DNA of 64,000 bases from Heterocephalus glaber (GCF_000247695.1 NW_004624801.1:4042098-4106097), one strand, 5' to 3'; positions 21,576 to 32,343 are shown, counted from the stretch's first letter. Translations and numbers: made by a program. The notes: generated from the sequence alone by a model not told the origin.

Positions 21576-22513
21576 ATAACAAGCAGGGTGGATGGCACAG
21601 GTGAGGCAGAGAGGGTGGGAAACTGAGGACCAACAACGGTAGAAAAATCTAAGCCTTGTTAACTCAAGTTGACTGTTATCACTCACTGCATCAGCAGTCT
21701 CTTCTGGGTGCCTTGCTTCAAGATTTTGTTTGCAGTACGCTTTGGCCTGTACTCTCCATTAGGGGGCTATCTATTTCCTTACCTGAAAACAAGAAGGCTG
21801 CAAGGACTCTGCTGTACCATCTTCTGCCCAGCAAAGGTGGTGACGGCCAAAAGGGGAGGAGCTGTTTTGCTGTTGCTGAGATGGTGATGGTCATGATGAT
21901 GGTGAATGCAATGGTGTGGTTGGTGGTTGTAGTCGTGATAATAGTGGTGGTGGTGATGATAGTGCTGATAGTAACAATGGTATAGGTGGTGATTATTAGG
22001 GTGTTATTGATGGTGGTAGAAGTGAAAATGGTGTTGGTGATGATGCTGGTGGTGGAGGTAGTTAAAATCCATGGATTCTGTCCCCAGAAAGGGGAGATTC
22101 CTGGCCAGAATCACCAGAAGCCCTGTACTCCAAAGTCAAGTTCAACAAAAGGAGCTAAGTTGGCACGTGGTATGTGGAGAATACTGCTGGGTGCTTGAGG
22201 CCCTCCCAGACTCCTCCAGCAGCCAAGAACCCTGGAGCTGATGGCACATGCCTTCTCTCCTACTGGCTGTTTTAAACCTGTTTACTCCATAAGGCTCAGG
22301 GGCTGATTCTGTTTCTAAATAAATAACCCATGGGAAAAGGAAGGTCCTTGTGAGTTTATCGCACCATCCCAAAGCTCAGCATGTTGCTTGGCCTAAGCCT
22401 AAATAATACTTCTATAAATAAATGAATGCTTCAACAAGTCACAGTCTTTCAGGGAACCAGAAATCCCTAGATGAATTCCCAAGTCTTTACTGAAGCTCTT
22501 GGGGAATGTATTA
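21576..22513. other. Unique sequence with a TGG/TGA trinucleotide tract
   Basis: 21879-22065 is an imperfect GGTGAT/GTGGTG repeat. It generates valine/methionine-rich frames that are artefacts of the repeat. Nothing else recognised. Confidence 0.6.
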
Positions 22514-22521
22514 GTCTAGGA

Positions 22522-22602
22522 CAGTGGAGGTGAACCTGTGGCACATGTGCTGCACCCAGTTGTTTGTTATCACTGAAACCTCTAAAAGGTTCACCATCAC
22601 TG
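22522..22602 (-). mobile_element. hAT-type MITE (81 bp) with 8-bp target duplication
   Basis: The ends are inverted repeats: CAGTGGAGGTGAACCT on the left and the complement of CAGTGATGGTGAACCTTTT on the right. The flanks are GTCTAGGA (22514-22521) and GTGTAGGA (22603-22610), an 8-bp target duplication with one mismatch, as hAT elements make. It has no coding capacity. Its reverse strand shares 19 of the first 23 bases with the element at 60124, all four differences being transitions. Confidence 0.85.
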
Positions 22603-22610
22603 GTGTAGGA

Positions 22611-22819
22611 GCTGGGCAGCTGCACACCCCCAACCCCAAGGCAGGGATGGCTTCAAGGTCCCTGTAACTATAGAAGAAAATATATCATAACCACGTTATT
22701 CAAAGGTGGATGGAGGTTGATTCTTTTATGTGGCCTGGAAGAAAATACATTTTATTTTGCTATTATAATAATGAAGTAATAGGTAATATATCTGATGGTT
22801 TGTGATGCGCCTTTTAAAA
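22611..22819. other. Unique AT-rich sequence
   Basis: AT-rich (TATTATAATAATGAAGTAATAGGTAATATA), no repeat recognised. Confidence 0.4.
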
Positions 22820-23010
22820 TTTTTGCAAGTTTATTCATTGGAACTGACAACAATCTTATGATACATATGCTATCATCATCATCATCATCATCATTATCAT
22901 CATCATCATCATCATCATATTACTCTACAGAGGAAAAACAGAAACTACAGAGAAAGCAAGCACATTGCCCAGGGTCCTACAGCTAGTTAATAAGTGTCAG
23001 AGCAGGATCC
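22820..23010 (-). mobile_element. MIR SINE with an internal (CAT)n expansion
   Basis: Flanking MIR sequence: TTTATTCATTGGAACTGACA on the left; AGAAAGCAAGCACATTGCCC, AGGGTCCTACAGCTAGTTAA, TAAGTGTCAGAGCAGGATCC on the right. The tract at 22872-22919 consists of CAT units with one TAT interruption, at the place where MIR normally reads TATTATTATC. Confidence 0.75.
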
Positions 23011-23221
23011 AATCTATCCACTGCACCCCACAGCCCTAAGCTTCCTGTGGGTGGCCTATGGGCCTGGCCCTGCCTTCTGCACACTCATAAGCTGTCACAT
23101 TCAGCAATTCCTTCACCCTACGTAGAGGGCAGACTGTCAGGGTCTTGACAAGAAGTCAACACACCCTAAAGGAGTGATGGAGGAGCCCAGCTGAGAAGAC
23201 CAAAGGCAAGAGACAAGGCTA

Positions 23222-23285
23222 GGGGGACACAAAGAATGGGGGACAAAAGGAATGGGAGACACAAGGAATGGGAGACACATGCAGG
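23222..23285. repeat. 16-bp minisatellite, four units
   Basis: Four contiguous units of 16 bp: GGGGGACACAAAGAAT, GGGGGACAAAAGGAAT, GGGAGACACAAGGAAT, GGGAGACACATGCAGG. The variation between units shows it is not a recent expansion. Confidence 0.9.
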
Positions 23286-25114
23286 GGCTAGCAAGGCAGG
23301 GAACTCATTACCCCTTAGGGCTGTGGGGTGAAGGGAGAGCTTAGAGGGACAGGTGATAATAGAAGACAGGTGTCCAAACCTTCTGGTCCTGTTATTGCCA
23401 CATGCATGAAACCCAGAGCCAGAGTCCAAAGATGTGGTCCTCAGATGTCCGCCCCCGCCAGAGGTGGAGAAGAGGAGCTTAAGTGGGGACTAAGAGAGGC
23501 TATGCAGCTCACACAAGGTCGCACACTCCAAGGAGAGGCCACATGGACTTGTTGCCAAAAATCTTCCCACAGCGGCCTCAGTGGCCTGAGTCACAGCGAG
23601 GAGGTTTGGCTCGTACATGTTGGTGTAAATGATCATCCACACAGCTGCCAGCAGCCTCCACGGTGTTTTTATAATGGGATTTTAATTCACTCCCCCATCA
23701 CCCTGCTGAGCTGAAAAGTGCTCCTGTTTGTCTATTTCTTGTTAAGCTTCTGCTTCAAAGCAGGAAAAGGAGGCAGCCCCTCAGTTCCCCTGGCCCCCCT
23801 TGGGGTCAGAGCCCCTTTCCTCAGGGACCCCAGAAGGGCCTGCAAATGCCACCAACCCAGCTGGGGTTGGAGAGGAGAAGGAACACAAAGCACATGTCTG
23901 GACAGGGAAGATGAGACCCCAGCTTCCAGACCCAGCCTACAGTCAACAAGCCCAAGAAGTGACCACGTCCCCTGAGCGAGGGTTCTGGAGCCCAGACCCT
24001 GATTCCCATTCCCCATCCCATAGTTCCTGAATCAGGAAGCAGCTGCACCCCCATCCACCCAGTGTGGTCCACACTGAGCCCTCTTTCTCTCTTTCCCACC
24101 TGCAGTCCTCAGAAAGAGCCTCCCTGAGAATCAACCCCATCAGTGTCCAGCCTAGAGACACAGTGGGCTGGCTTTTGCTTCCTGGGCAAAAGTGAATTTA
24201 TTGTAAGTGAAATTCCCGTTACACCTGAGTGTGCTCCTGAAAATTCGAGCTTAAACTATAGTTTTGTAAATTGAATCCCAGCACCCCATTGGCTTCCTGA
24301 TGTTCTCTCTGAGATTGGCTTCCCAGTGGATCCTAACATCTCAACCTTCTCTCTACCCCTGGAAAAGAGTCCAGAATTTTCCAAAAGGCGTTGTGCACTG
24401 ATCCTCTCGTGGCTATGATAATGAGTTGTAGTGTGGGTTTTCTTTCACCTTTGGTCTACGTATTGAGCTCCAGAAGTTCCTAGGAGTGCCCCTGGCAGCC
24501 TCCCTTGGTGCTGGCAATGGTGACTGGGTGGGCCACTCTGCATTTGTCCCCCACCACCACCCCAACAACACCATTCTTTCTTCCCTCTGCTGTGCACAGG
24601 GAAGGGTGACCTCTACCAGGTTATCAGCTGCGTCCTTTGTCACCTACCTTCTCACTGTGTTTGGCCAGTTTGGGGCACTGGCAAGAGTTTGAGGGCAGGA
24701 GAGGAGGTAGGTGTTTATCCCACCCCACTCCCAACCCTGCTGCCATCCTGGCAGCTGCTGTTCCCACTGGAACCACCATTTCTGTTGGATGCTTCTGGGC
24801 TGCAGTAACACCATGCCTTTCCATTGCCCCTTTGAACCTAAAGGTAGCCATGACTTTCCACTCTTACTGGTCCCTAGATCCTCCATCACCTGGTATCAGT
24901 CTCCCTATCTCTGCTCACGAGTCTATAAATGGCTTCTTCCTCCAGCTCCCTTGGTTGGAACCTTGCAAGGTGCCATCTGCTGCTTGCTGGGACCCTGCCT
25001 GCTTCAGTGACAGTTGGGACAATAATGTGGCCGCACTCTGAAGCTCAGAGGACTCCAGCCCCACCCAGAGGTCTAGCCCTTGGGGAGGTCCGGTAGAGAC
25101 GACCAGATGCCTTG
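23286..25114. other. Unique, mostly GC-rich sequence
   Basis: No repeat recognised. A patch at 24180-24290 (AGTGAATTTATTGTAAGTGA, TAGTTTTGTAAATTGAATCC) stands out as AT-rich. The 128-134 aa open frames here have no family resemblance and many overlapping rivals. Confidence 0.4.
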
Positions 25115-25335
25115 GGGGAGGCAGGGTCACCAGACAGGTGTGTATCCCCAGGGCAGCTTTCTCAGGCTCAGCACTGCTGACAGGAGCACTCTGTCGGGGG
25201 AGGACAGTCCTGTACACTGTAGGGCGCTTAGCAGCATCTGTGGCCTCTCCCCACTAATGCCAGGAACACTCTTCCCAGCCATGAGAATCTCCAGACATTG
25301 CCAAGTGTGTCCTGGAAGGCAAAGCCACCCCTGGC
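25115..25335 (-). mobile_element. MER20 (hAT-Charlie DNA transposon)
   Basis: Reverse MER20: GGACAGTCCTGTACACTGTA, GGGCGCTTAGCAGCATCTGT, GGCCTCTCCCCACTAATGCC, GAATCTCCAGACATTGCCAA, GTGTGTCCTGGAAGGCAAAG. Non-coding. Confidence 0.85.
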
Positions 25336-25659
25336 CCAGAAGCCCACCCTCCAGGATGATGGGGCATGAGCTGAGGGCCCGCTGGGCTGGTTTGCTTTAC
25401 AGGCGGGGGAGGGCAGAGCAGGCAGCCCAGGAACACAGGAAAGGGGTCCCGGGCTGGTGGCTCTTCCTTGTTCCACTCCAGCTCTGGACAAGGAACTGGT
25501 TTCAGTTCAGGAACCAGGCTTTTCAAAACCCACTCCTCACACTCAGCTGGATGCTCTGCTGGGCCCTGGTGCCTGCACAGAGAGCCCCAAACAACAAGCA
25601 CCCCCTGACTCCCTCCTGGCCCTCACACCCACTCCTCTCTCCCCTTACCCTCCTTGAAA
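25336..25659. other. GC-rich unique sequence inside a long chance open frame
   Basis: A plus-strand frame of 334 codons spans 25080-26084. Its first part translates the reverse MER20 and its last part crosses AT-rich enhancer-like sequence. I see no domain, no signal peptide and no neighbouring exon, so I do not call it a gene. Confidence 0.5.
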
Positions 25660-26160
25660 TGATTTGGGCAAGCAGCTGGCAGCAGGGGAGTGCAGCTGCT
25701 ACTAAGTTCTCCAAACGATTTATCTTAAGATTCATGCAGAATTCATTGTGTGGGGACTGGGGCGGGTTGCACTTTAATATTCATGCAGATTTGGAAGAAA
25801 TGTTAATCACGGGTTTGGGTAATTTGCACTTTTGCTTAATTCTCCTCCTCCTCCCAGGCTGGGTTGGCCAGCCCCCTGGCCCCCTCTCTCCTCCCCTCCC
25901 GTGTCCTGGATTTCTGCCAGCCCACCAGGCAGCTGGGTGGACTCCAGGGCTGGGGGTGCCGACCTGCTGCGTCCCCCTGCCCAGCTGGCTCCACAGCACC
26001 TTTGAACAAGGAGGTGGTGCCGGGGTGGGCAGCATTGGGGAAGAGCCTCAGAGCCCCTGGGATATCTTGACAGGAAATAGATAACCTGCTATAGCAACCA
26101 GATATGTGCAAATTAGCATTGATTAGTCCCAAATTAACAGCTTGGGCATTTCAAACCCAA
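25660..26160. promoter_or_regulatory. Candidate conserved non-coding element / enhancer
   Basis: AT-rich islands inside GC-rich DNA. ATTCATGCAGA occurs twice (25730-25740, 25779-25789). Other motif-like strings are AACGATTTATCTTAAG, GTTAATCACGGG, GGTAATTTGCAC, GCTTAATTC, GGAAATAGATAACCTGC (GATA-like) and GCAAATTAGCATTGATTAGT. Such homeodomain/POU/GATA clustering is typical of developmental enhancers; function is inference. Confidence 0.48.
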
Positions 26161-27319
26161 AACAAGGCCTCAGCTCAGCTCTGATCTTTTCCTCCCTTCC
26201 TCAGGAGCTCCACCCCCCACTGCTTCCCTTCCCCACAGTGACAGCTGCCTGAGCCTGAGATGGGAAGGAAGGTTTCCTGGGGCAGGGACTGAGAGGTCTC
26301 CATCTAGCTCTCATCACTTCCTTCTCCCCTTACGTCATGGAGTGGAGACTTTTCTGGATGTTGTCTATAGCTCCAACCGCCCAGCATAGCCAGTCTCTCC
26401 TCCCAGGCCTGGTGTGACCCCACTTGCACAGGGAAAGACAGCAGGGCCTTCTTCAGGACTTGAGGCCACTCTCCAGGAACAGCCCTCTCCTGCCCTCCTG
26501 CCACCCTGAGGGGAATCCCAGAGTCCCAGGAGGTACAGCAGAGGCCAGAAGATCACCAGAAAAGCCCTGAGGTCCCCAAGCAGAGGATCCAGAAGCGATG
26601 GTTCTCTGCCCTCCCCTCTCTATCACAGAGAAGAAAAGTAGAGTCCAGAGAGGGAAAGCCAGGAGCCAAAGGCACACAACTAGGGCATGGCAGAAAGAGC
26701 TTTGAGCCAGTGAGGGTGATCAGGACACTGCAGCCTGGGGACCCAGGTGGAAACAGACAGGGCTCTGAGTATTCCCAATGGAGGGATTTACACAGGGACT
26801 CCATGGCACAGGGGAAGGAAGCCTGGGGAGGCCAACGGGGATGGGGTCAACTTAGGAAATAGTAACAGCAGAAAGCTGCTTCTACCCTCGGCTGGCAGGA
26901 TGAAGACGCTTTAGTGGGCTCTGAAGCCAGGGCTCTCTCGGCAACTATCTAGAAAGAGCAGGAGCAATGAAGCACAGCAATGCTGGAAAGAGCTACCTTA
27001 GCGTCTCCCTCTCTGTGCCCTCCAGACTCCTGCCAGGCCTCATCACCCAAAGCCACCAAGCAGCTCAGCACCAGGGTCAGCCCCCGGAGATGCCAAGCAA
27101 AGCCCAGGAAGCAGGAGAATGGGCCTGTGAACAAGTAGGCACCTGACCAGCACAAGGGTTTGTAGCTCGGACATTGTCCCCTCCCTCCCTTGGGCCTTGA
27201 TGATGCTTGGCAAGAAGGGGCTAGAGGAGAAGACTCAGGACATGGCCCTGATGGAGCTGTTCCCTGCAACAGAACCAGCTGAGACATACAGATGCCTTTG
27301 ACAGAAAGAGAGGCACTAT
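26161..27319. other. GC-rich unique sequence with a weak MIR
   Basis: A reverse MIR trace lies at about 26600-26720 (GAAGAAAAGTAGAGTCCAGAG, AAAGGCACACAACTAGGGC). Nothing else recognised. Confidence 0.4.
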
Positions 27320-27400
27320 CTTTTTAAAAGTCATCTGTATTGGGTTTGAACAAAATGCATGCATTTGTTTTTTAAAACGATCTTTGCATTGCAATTGCTA
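27320..27400. repeat. Unclassified 81-bp repeat, copy A
   Basis: Roughly 80% identical, in the same orientation, to 28815-28895. Shared strings include GTTTGAACAAAATG, GATCTTTG and TTGCTA. The family is not recognised. Confidence 0.7.
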
Positions 27401-28389
27401 ACTGGGGTGGTGGGCACTGCCACCTTTCCAGTTGGCTCCCTCTACCCCTGGCCTCTTCCTCCCTCCCCTGCTGGGATCTCTCTGGCTTCCAACCCCGGCA
27501 GCCGGTGCTACCTGCCACTGCCTGTCAGCTTCCCCTACTACCATGCAGCTGCCTCTGTCTGGGTCCAGAATAATAATCAAGAAGCTACAGACATGGAGGA
27601 AACATGCAGTGGCACAGATGGCCATGCTTTCCCCACCACTCCCTTGTCTGAGAAGACTGTTCAAAGCCCCGACTCCACCCCAGCTCACACATGCATGTGC
27701 AAACACACTGCACATTCCCACTCCAAGTTGCCCTGGAATTAAAGTGCCCTGGAAAGGCTCTCAGGCCAGACTATGCGCAGATGCAGCAGAATGTGTTAAA
27801 GCAGAGAGTGAGTGTGATGCCCATGCAGGAATCACTGGGAATGGTCCCTACAACTAGCATATCCTACTGAGGAGGCTGCACAGCACCCAGAACTGACCGT
27901 TCTCCATAGAGCTCTTGAATGCTGACAGTCCAATAAGGATGCCACCATGCACCACAGGACATCCCTGAGGGCCTAAGAATGCAGAGGCCACCCAGAACAG
28001 ATGCCCCAAGGTCACCAGGGACAGATGATGCAAAGCAGCACCTTTGCACAGTGCTTGACACACACAGACAGCACTTGTATCTACCTAACATGCTGTCATC
28101 TGTCTTTTGGCTCTTTCAAGGGACTCCTCATGCACTGTACATGATTCTTGGGGCTTCAAATATGGTGACCTGCAAATATGGTGACCTGCACAGTCCCTCC
28201 TACTGGTTACAGATTTGGCCACATGACATCGGCCATGTGATCATGTAACAGAATTGTTACAATCCTGCCTTCTCCCAGTCAGAGTGATGGGTGCAGAGAT
28301 GGACCGTGGTTCAAGCCAGCCCATCAGAGTCTTCCCAAGGACAAATCTATTAATTCTGTTGGAAAAACAATACTTTGGATGGTTCATCA
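27401..28389. other. Unique sequence with a perfect 16-bp tandem duplication
   Basis: AAATATGGTGACCTGC is repeated head-to-tail without mismatch at 28158-28173 and 28174-28189. Otherwise no recognised feature. Confidence 0.5.
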
Positions 28390-28525
28390 ATTGTAATAAA
28401 TATGCCATTCAGATGCACAACATAGTAGGAGCTCTCTGTGTGGGGAAACAGAGAGTATATGGAAACACTCTGTATTTTCCACTCAATTTAGCTGTACTCT
28501 AAAAAATAAATCATATTTTTTGAAG
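28390..28525 (+). mobile_element. L1M-type 3' UTR end
   Basis: The series ATGCACAACATAGTAGGAGC, GTATATGGAAACACTCTGTA, TTTTCCACTCAATTTAGCTG and TACTCTAAAAAATAAATCAT matches the 3' terminus of ancient L1M elements, including its AATAAA signal. Confidence 0.7.
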
Positions 28526-28814
28526 TTGTAATCTTTAAAAATTAGGTGAAAAATCCCAGAAAGATAGATTCAAATATAGACGAGAAGGAAAGACATTCAT
28601 AATTTAACATTAAAATTATTTCTGGGTGTAAGGTTAAAAAGCTGAGAATTCATTTGCAAATTAAGAGCTATTCCTATGAAATAATATATAAGGAATTTTT
28701 GGTGGTGGGGGCACAAGGCATTTAGAGTAAAATAATTATTTAAATAGCTTAGCTTCTATTAAACTTCTTTTGAGTATTGAGTATGAGATGGTCTGAAAGG
28801 TCACTTGTAACTAA
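28526..28814. other. AT-rich unique sequence
   Basis: AT-rich, no repeat recognised; may be decayed repeat continuing from the L1. Confidence 0.35.
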
Positions 28815-28895
28815 CTTTTGAAAAATCATCTCTATAGAGTTTGAACAAAATGTACACATTTATTTTTTTAAATGATCTTTGAGGTGCAGTTGCTA
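28815..28895. repeat. Unclassified 81-bp repeat, copy B
   Basis: Partner of 27320-27400. It is followed directly by an MLT1-like LTR tail. Confidence 0.7.
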
Positions 28896-28909
28896 GTACT
28901 GGCTCTGTG

Positions 28910-29163
28910 ACAGGCTGCAAGGTCAGTGGTCCTCCTACCTGTGATCTGAAGGAACACTCTCATGAGAATCAGTCCAACCAGAAAGAAGAGGAAGAGGAGA
29001 GCTGAAGAAAGTCCCGGCCCACTGTTTGTGCCCCTGGAAATATCTCAGCCTACAGTGAGCACAACTCTTGCATGATCCAGATACACAAGCCAATGAATTC
29101 CCTAATTGTGAATTGGGGAAATTGGGTTTCTATTACTTGCAACAAAAAGTCCTAATAAAATAC
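28910..29163 (+). mobile_element. MLT1-like LTR 3' half, degraded
   Basis: GAAGAGGAAGAGGAGAGCTG, ACTTGCAACAAAAAGTCC and the TTGTGAATTGGGG..TTTCTATTACTTG region resemble the 3' part of MLT-type LTRs. Assignment is tentative. Confidence 0.4.
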
Positions 29164-29171
29164 ATGAATGA

Positions 29172-29342
29172 GCCAAGCATGATAGCACAAGCTTGTAATC
29201 CCAGCATTCTGGCTAAGGCAGAAGGATTGCATGTTCGAGTGAGCCCATCCTGGATAATTTAGCAACTTAGCAAGACCTCATCTCATAATAAAAAATAAAA
29301 ATATATAGTTAGTGCAAAGCCCCTGGGTTCCATCCCCAGTAT

Positions 29343-29372
<30 letters not shown>
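29172..29372 (+). mobile_element. B1-dID composite SINE with (CA)n tail
   Basis: B1 part (AAGCATGATAGCACAAGCTT, GTAATCCCAGCATTCTGG), linker (AATAAAAAATAAAAATATAT), shortened ID part (GCAAAGCCCCTGGGTTCCAT, CCCCAGTATCAC), then a (CA)n tail at 29342-29369. ATGAATGA flanks the element (29164-29171 and 29373-29380). Confidence 0.9.
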
Positions 29373-29377
<5 letters not shown>

Positions 29378-30650
29378 AATGTCCACAGAAGCCTGAGCCT
29401 TGAAATAGAAGGAAACAAATGCCAACTCCTATTTCTGAGGTTGAGGTTAAAGAGATCTAAGTAGGTAAGGCAGAGTGGAGCAGCAAACCCTCACATAAAG
29501 CTTAGTGGCAAAGAACGCCAACAAGCACCCTTTGATTTAAAAAATTGTCTAGTGAAAAGCAAGCATCTAGGGGAGTGAACGAGCTCAATGTGTGATGTGT
29601 TTATTCATGTACAAGTAAAGATTTTTCTAGAAGGTAAGGTTGATGTTGGGAGCTTCCCAAATCAAACCACCCTAGCACATTGGGAGTTGTTGACTGAGAA
29701 TGAAAGTCTGATCTAAAAGGAGCTGTGACCTTGATGCCATTTGGAAGCACTGCTGCAGGCAGCCTGCCTGGGACTGAGGCCATGAAGGCCTGGCTACTAG
29801 CAAGTGTCCTTCACTGAGCTGCACAGGCCCAGTCTCCAACAGCGACACCATGTGCTGTTGGGAAGTAATGACAGTAATGAACAGATGAGAGGAGCTCCAC
29901 TGCCCAGCCTAGGAAGTGGAATAGGGTGGTGCCCCTCAGTGTAGGAAAAAGTTTGTGAAGCTCTTCACTGATCAGGAGGAAGATCCTGAGCATTTTGAGG
30001 GTTCTAGCAAGTAAAGGGTGGAGGTGGGGGTGGCTGTATACATCCCAAACAGGTAGAACAGGTCCTATATATTCCAAAAAAATGTGATCAGGCTGAAGTC
30101 AAGAGTCTGAAGCTCTGATTCCAGCCTGGGGCTTACTGAATCCTTGTTGCTGCGAAAGTCATGCTTTTTTTTTTTGTCTTTATTGACATCCCTACGCCCT
30201 GTTCTAATATTCTACGCTGCTGGAGAGAGCCGAGGAGGGCAGACCCTCTTTCAGGACCCTCTTTCAGCTCACCACAGACTCTAGGCAAAGGCTCTGCATC
30301 CCCCCTGTGGTCAGATGGGAGGACTCCAGCCAAACATCCCCCATACACACTCTACATCCTCCATGCCCTGCGGTGAGAGGAAGCCTCCAGAACAGCTTCC
30401 TGGAGACAGCATTCTCATTGGTCAGGAATGTGGGGCTGTTGTATCAAGGCAGCCCTAGTACTGGCTGTTCAGGACACCTCCTGCAAGGCTACCCTTGCCA
30501 CCCCACCAAGCCTTGGGGGAGGTGCAGATCTGACACCACTTGAGAACCCCACACCCACCCTGTGGGGCAGGCCCTCTCACTGAGCCCTGGATGTTGGGTC
30601 GCATAGTGTTTAACATCAAGCAGGAGGCCAAACCTCAGGGTTAGAGAGTC
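29373..30650. other. Unique non-coding sequence
   Basis: No repeat recognised beyond a short T run near 30164. GGACCCTCTTTCAG is tandemly repeated near 30240-30265. Confidence 0.4.
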
Positions 30651-30659
30651 CAAGCAGAA

Positions 30660-30760
30660 GGAACCTCTGGAGAGTTCTCTAGGTACCTCAGTTTACAGAC
30701 AAGGAAACTGAGGTTGGCAGGGGAAATGAGTCATTTCCAAGCAAGCATTCCAGGGCTGGC
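30660..30760 (-). mobile_element. MIR SINE fragment
   Basis: Reverse MIR core CTCAGTTTACAGACAAGGAA, ACTGAGGTTGGCAGGGG. Confidence 0.6.
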
Positions 30761-31490
30761 GAAGGCTGGAATCCAGCTTGCCCTTGTCTTCACCTGGCAC
30801 TCTCTGCCTGGCATCTACTTCCTCCTGGTCCTTCTTGGACACAGGCTCCTCTGGCACCACTGGCCAGCTGGTGGCAGGAAAGCAAGGCACGGGGTGCAGG
30901 CAGCTGGCTCCACTGCCCACCCACCCCTGCCCTCATGCCCAGGCCTGCAGAGTTCTGAGCCCACAGTAATCCTCTGAGCTCTAGGAGGCCAAGTGAGCTG
31001 TGGACCCCAATCTGCAAGAGTGCAGACTTAAGGGGGATTTGGGTTGCACAGGGATCAAGGAACACAAGGGCCTGAGGCCCAGGCTTGTGTTCCCAGGGGA
31101 TTGCTTGGGATACAAAGAGCACCAAGTGTCAAAGCTGGACCCAGGCTCAGACATAAACCCCTTCCCCTCCTTAGAGGGAAAATATACAAGCTGTTTTCAA
31201 TGAAGGCTCTAAATGGAACGTGTCCAGGCATTTCGATGTTCTCTTCCCAGAATAGGCCCCTTGATTCCCTCATCTCTCAGCTGGCAGCTAGGAAGGAACA
31301 CCTCTCACTTGGCCTGGAAACTACAAGTCTAGCCCTCATGATTGGTGCTGAGAGACACTATGCAGCTCAGAGGGCGGACTGGAAAGGCCAGACTGCCTCA
31401 GCCCCCTATTTCCTGGGCCAGCTTGAGGATCTTGTTTTATGTCTCTGAGCTCCAATTTCTTCCCTACAAAATGGCCCAATAGCATCACCT
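30761..31490. other. GC-rich unique sequence
   Basis: No recognised repeat. Overlapping open frames of 110-134 aa on both strands have no family resemblance. Confidence 0.4.
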
Positions 31491-31496
31491 AGTATG

Positions 31497-31965
31497 TGAG
31501 TTTTCTACAGCTGCTATAACAAATTATCATAAAAGGAGTGGCTTGAGACAAGACACATTTTATCTCACAGTCTGAGGGTTAGAAGTCCAAATGAAGCTCC
31601 CTGACCTACCACCAAGATGTTGGCAGGGCTTCGGGGAGAATCCTCATCCTTGTTTTTCCACCTTCTCGAGGCCTCCTATTCCTTGGCTCTGGCCCTTTCC
31701 CCCAGAGCCAGAAGTGCAACATCCCTCAGACCATGCTGTTGTCATCACATCTCTGTCCCTGCCCCCTTTCTTCCGCTTCTCAGGACACTTGTGATTACAC
31801 TGGTCTCACTGAGTCTTCCACGATGGTCTCCTCACCCTGTGACCCTTAGCATAATCACATCCTCAAAGGCCAATCTGCCACATAAGGCTACATATTCACA
31901 GGTTCTAGGGAGCAGACTACGGACATCTTTGGTGGGGAGGGGAGCAAACAGGTTCAACATGATAC
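31497..31965 (-). mobile_element. MLT1-type LTR, reverse
   Basis: TTTTCTACAGCTGCTATAAC, AAATTATCATAAAAGGAGTG, GAGGGTTAGAAGTCCAAATG, ACCAAGATGTTGGCAGGGCT, TCTCGAGGCCTCCTATTCCT, CATAATCACATCCTCAAAGG and ACATATTCACAGGTTC-type end follow the reverse order of MLT1-type LTRs. Confidence 0.75.
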
Positions 31966-32338
31966 TGCACTTGGCGAAGGGTTTAGCACAATGCCCAGCC
32001 CAGAGAAACCACTTGATGGAAGGAAACTAGTTTTATCCCTATGGCCTCACCTTACCCTGTCTTAAAGGGAAGCTCTGCCAGCCTGGTGACATCCAGGCCC
32101 CCTTACCTGTGCACACACTGCATGCACACCTGCAGTGCCCGAGGCACACAGACCACCCCACTGCCTGCTGTTGCTCTGCATGTGCACACCCTCTGGCACG
32201 GACTCCAGATGTAGCAGTTTGTTTTACTTATGGGCCCGCATTCACATCCTCTTCCAGTGCTGCAGATGTTTGCACAGATGTTCACATGCTGATGGACATA
32301 TGTGCACATACATGATCTGCTGCTTGAGCTCAGTGAAG

Positions 32339-32343
<5 letters not shown>
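31966..32343. other. Unique non-coding sequence
   Basis: No recognised repeat. Confidence 0.4.

Noticed and set aside
21656..22198. Valine/methionine-rich frames that look like membrane segments
   Set aside because: They are translations of the TGG/TGA trinucleotide tract.
22872..22919. CRISPR-like regular repeat
   Set aside because: It is a plain trinucleotide microsatellite without spacers; the window is mammalian.
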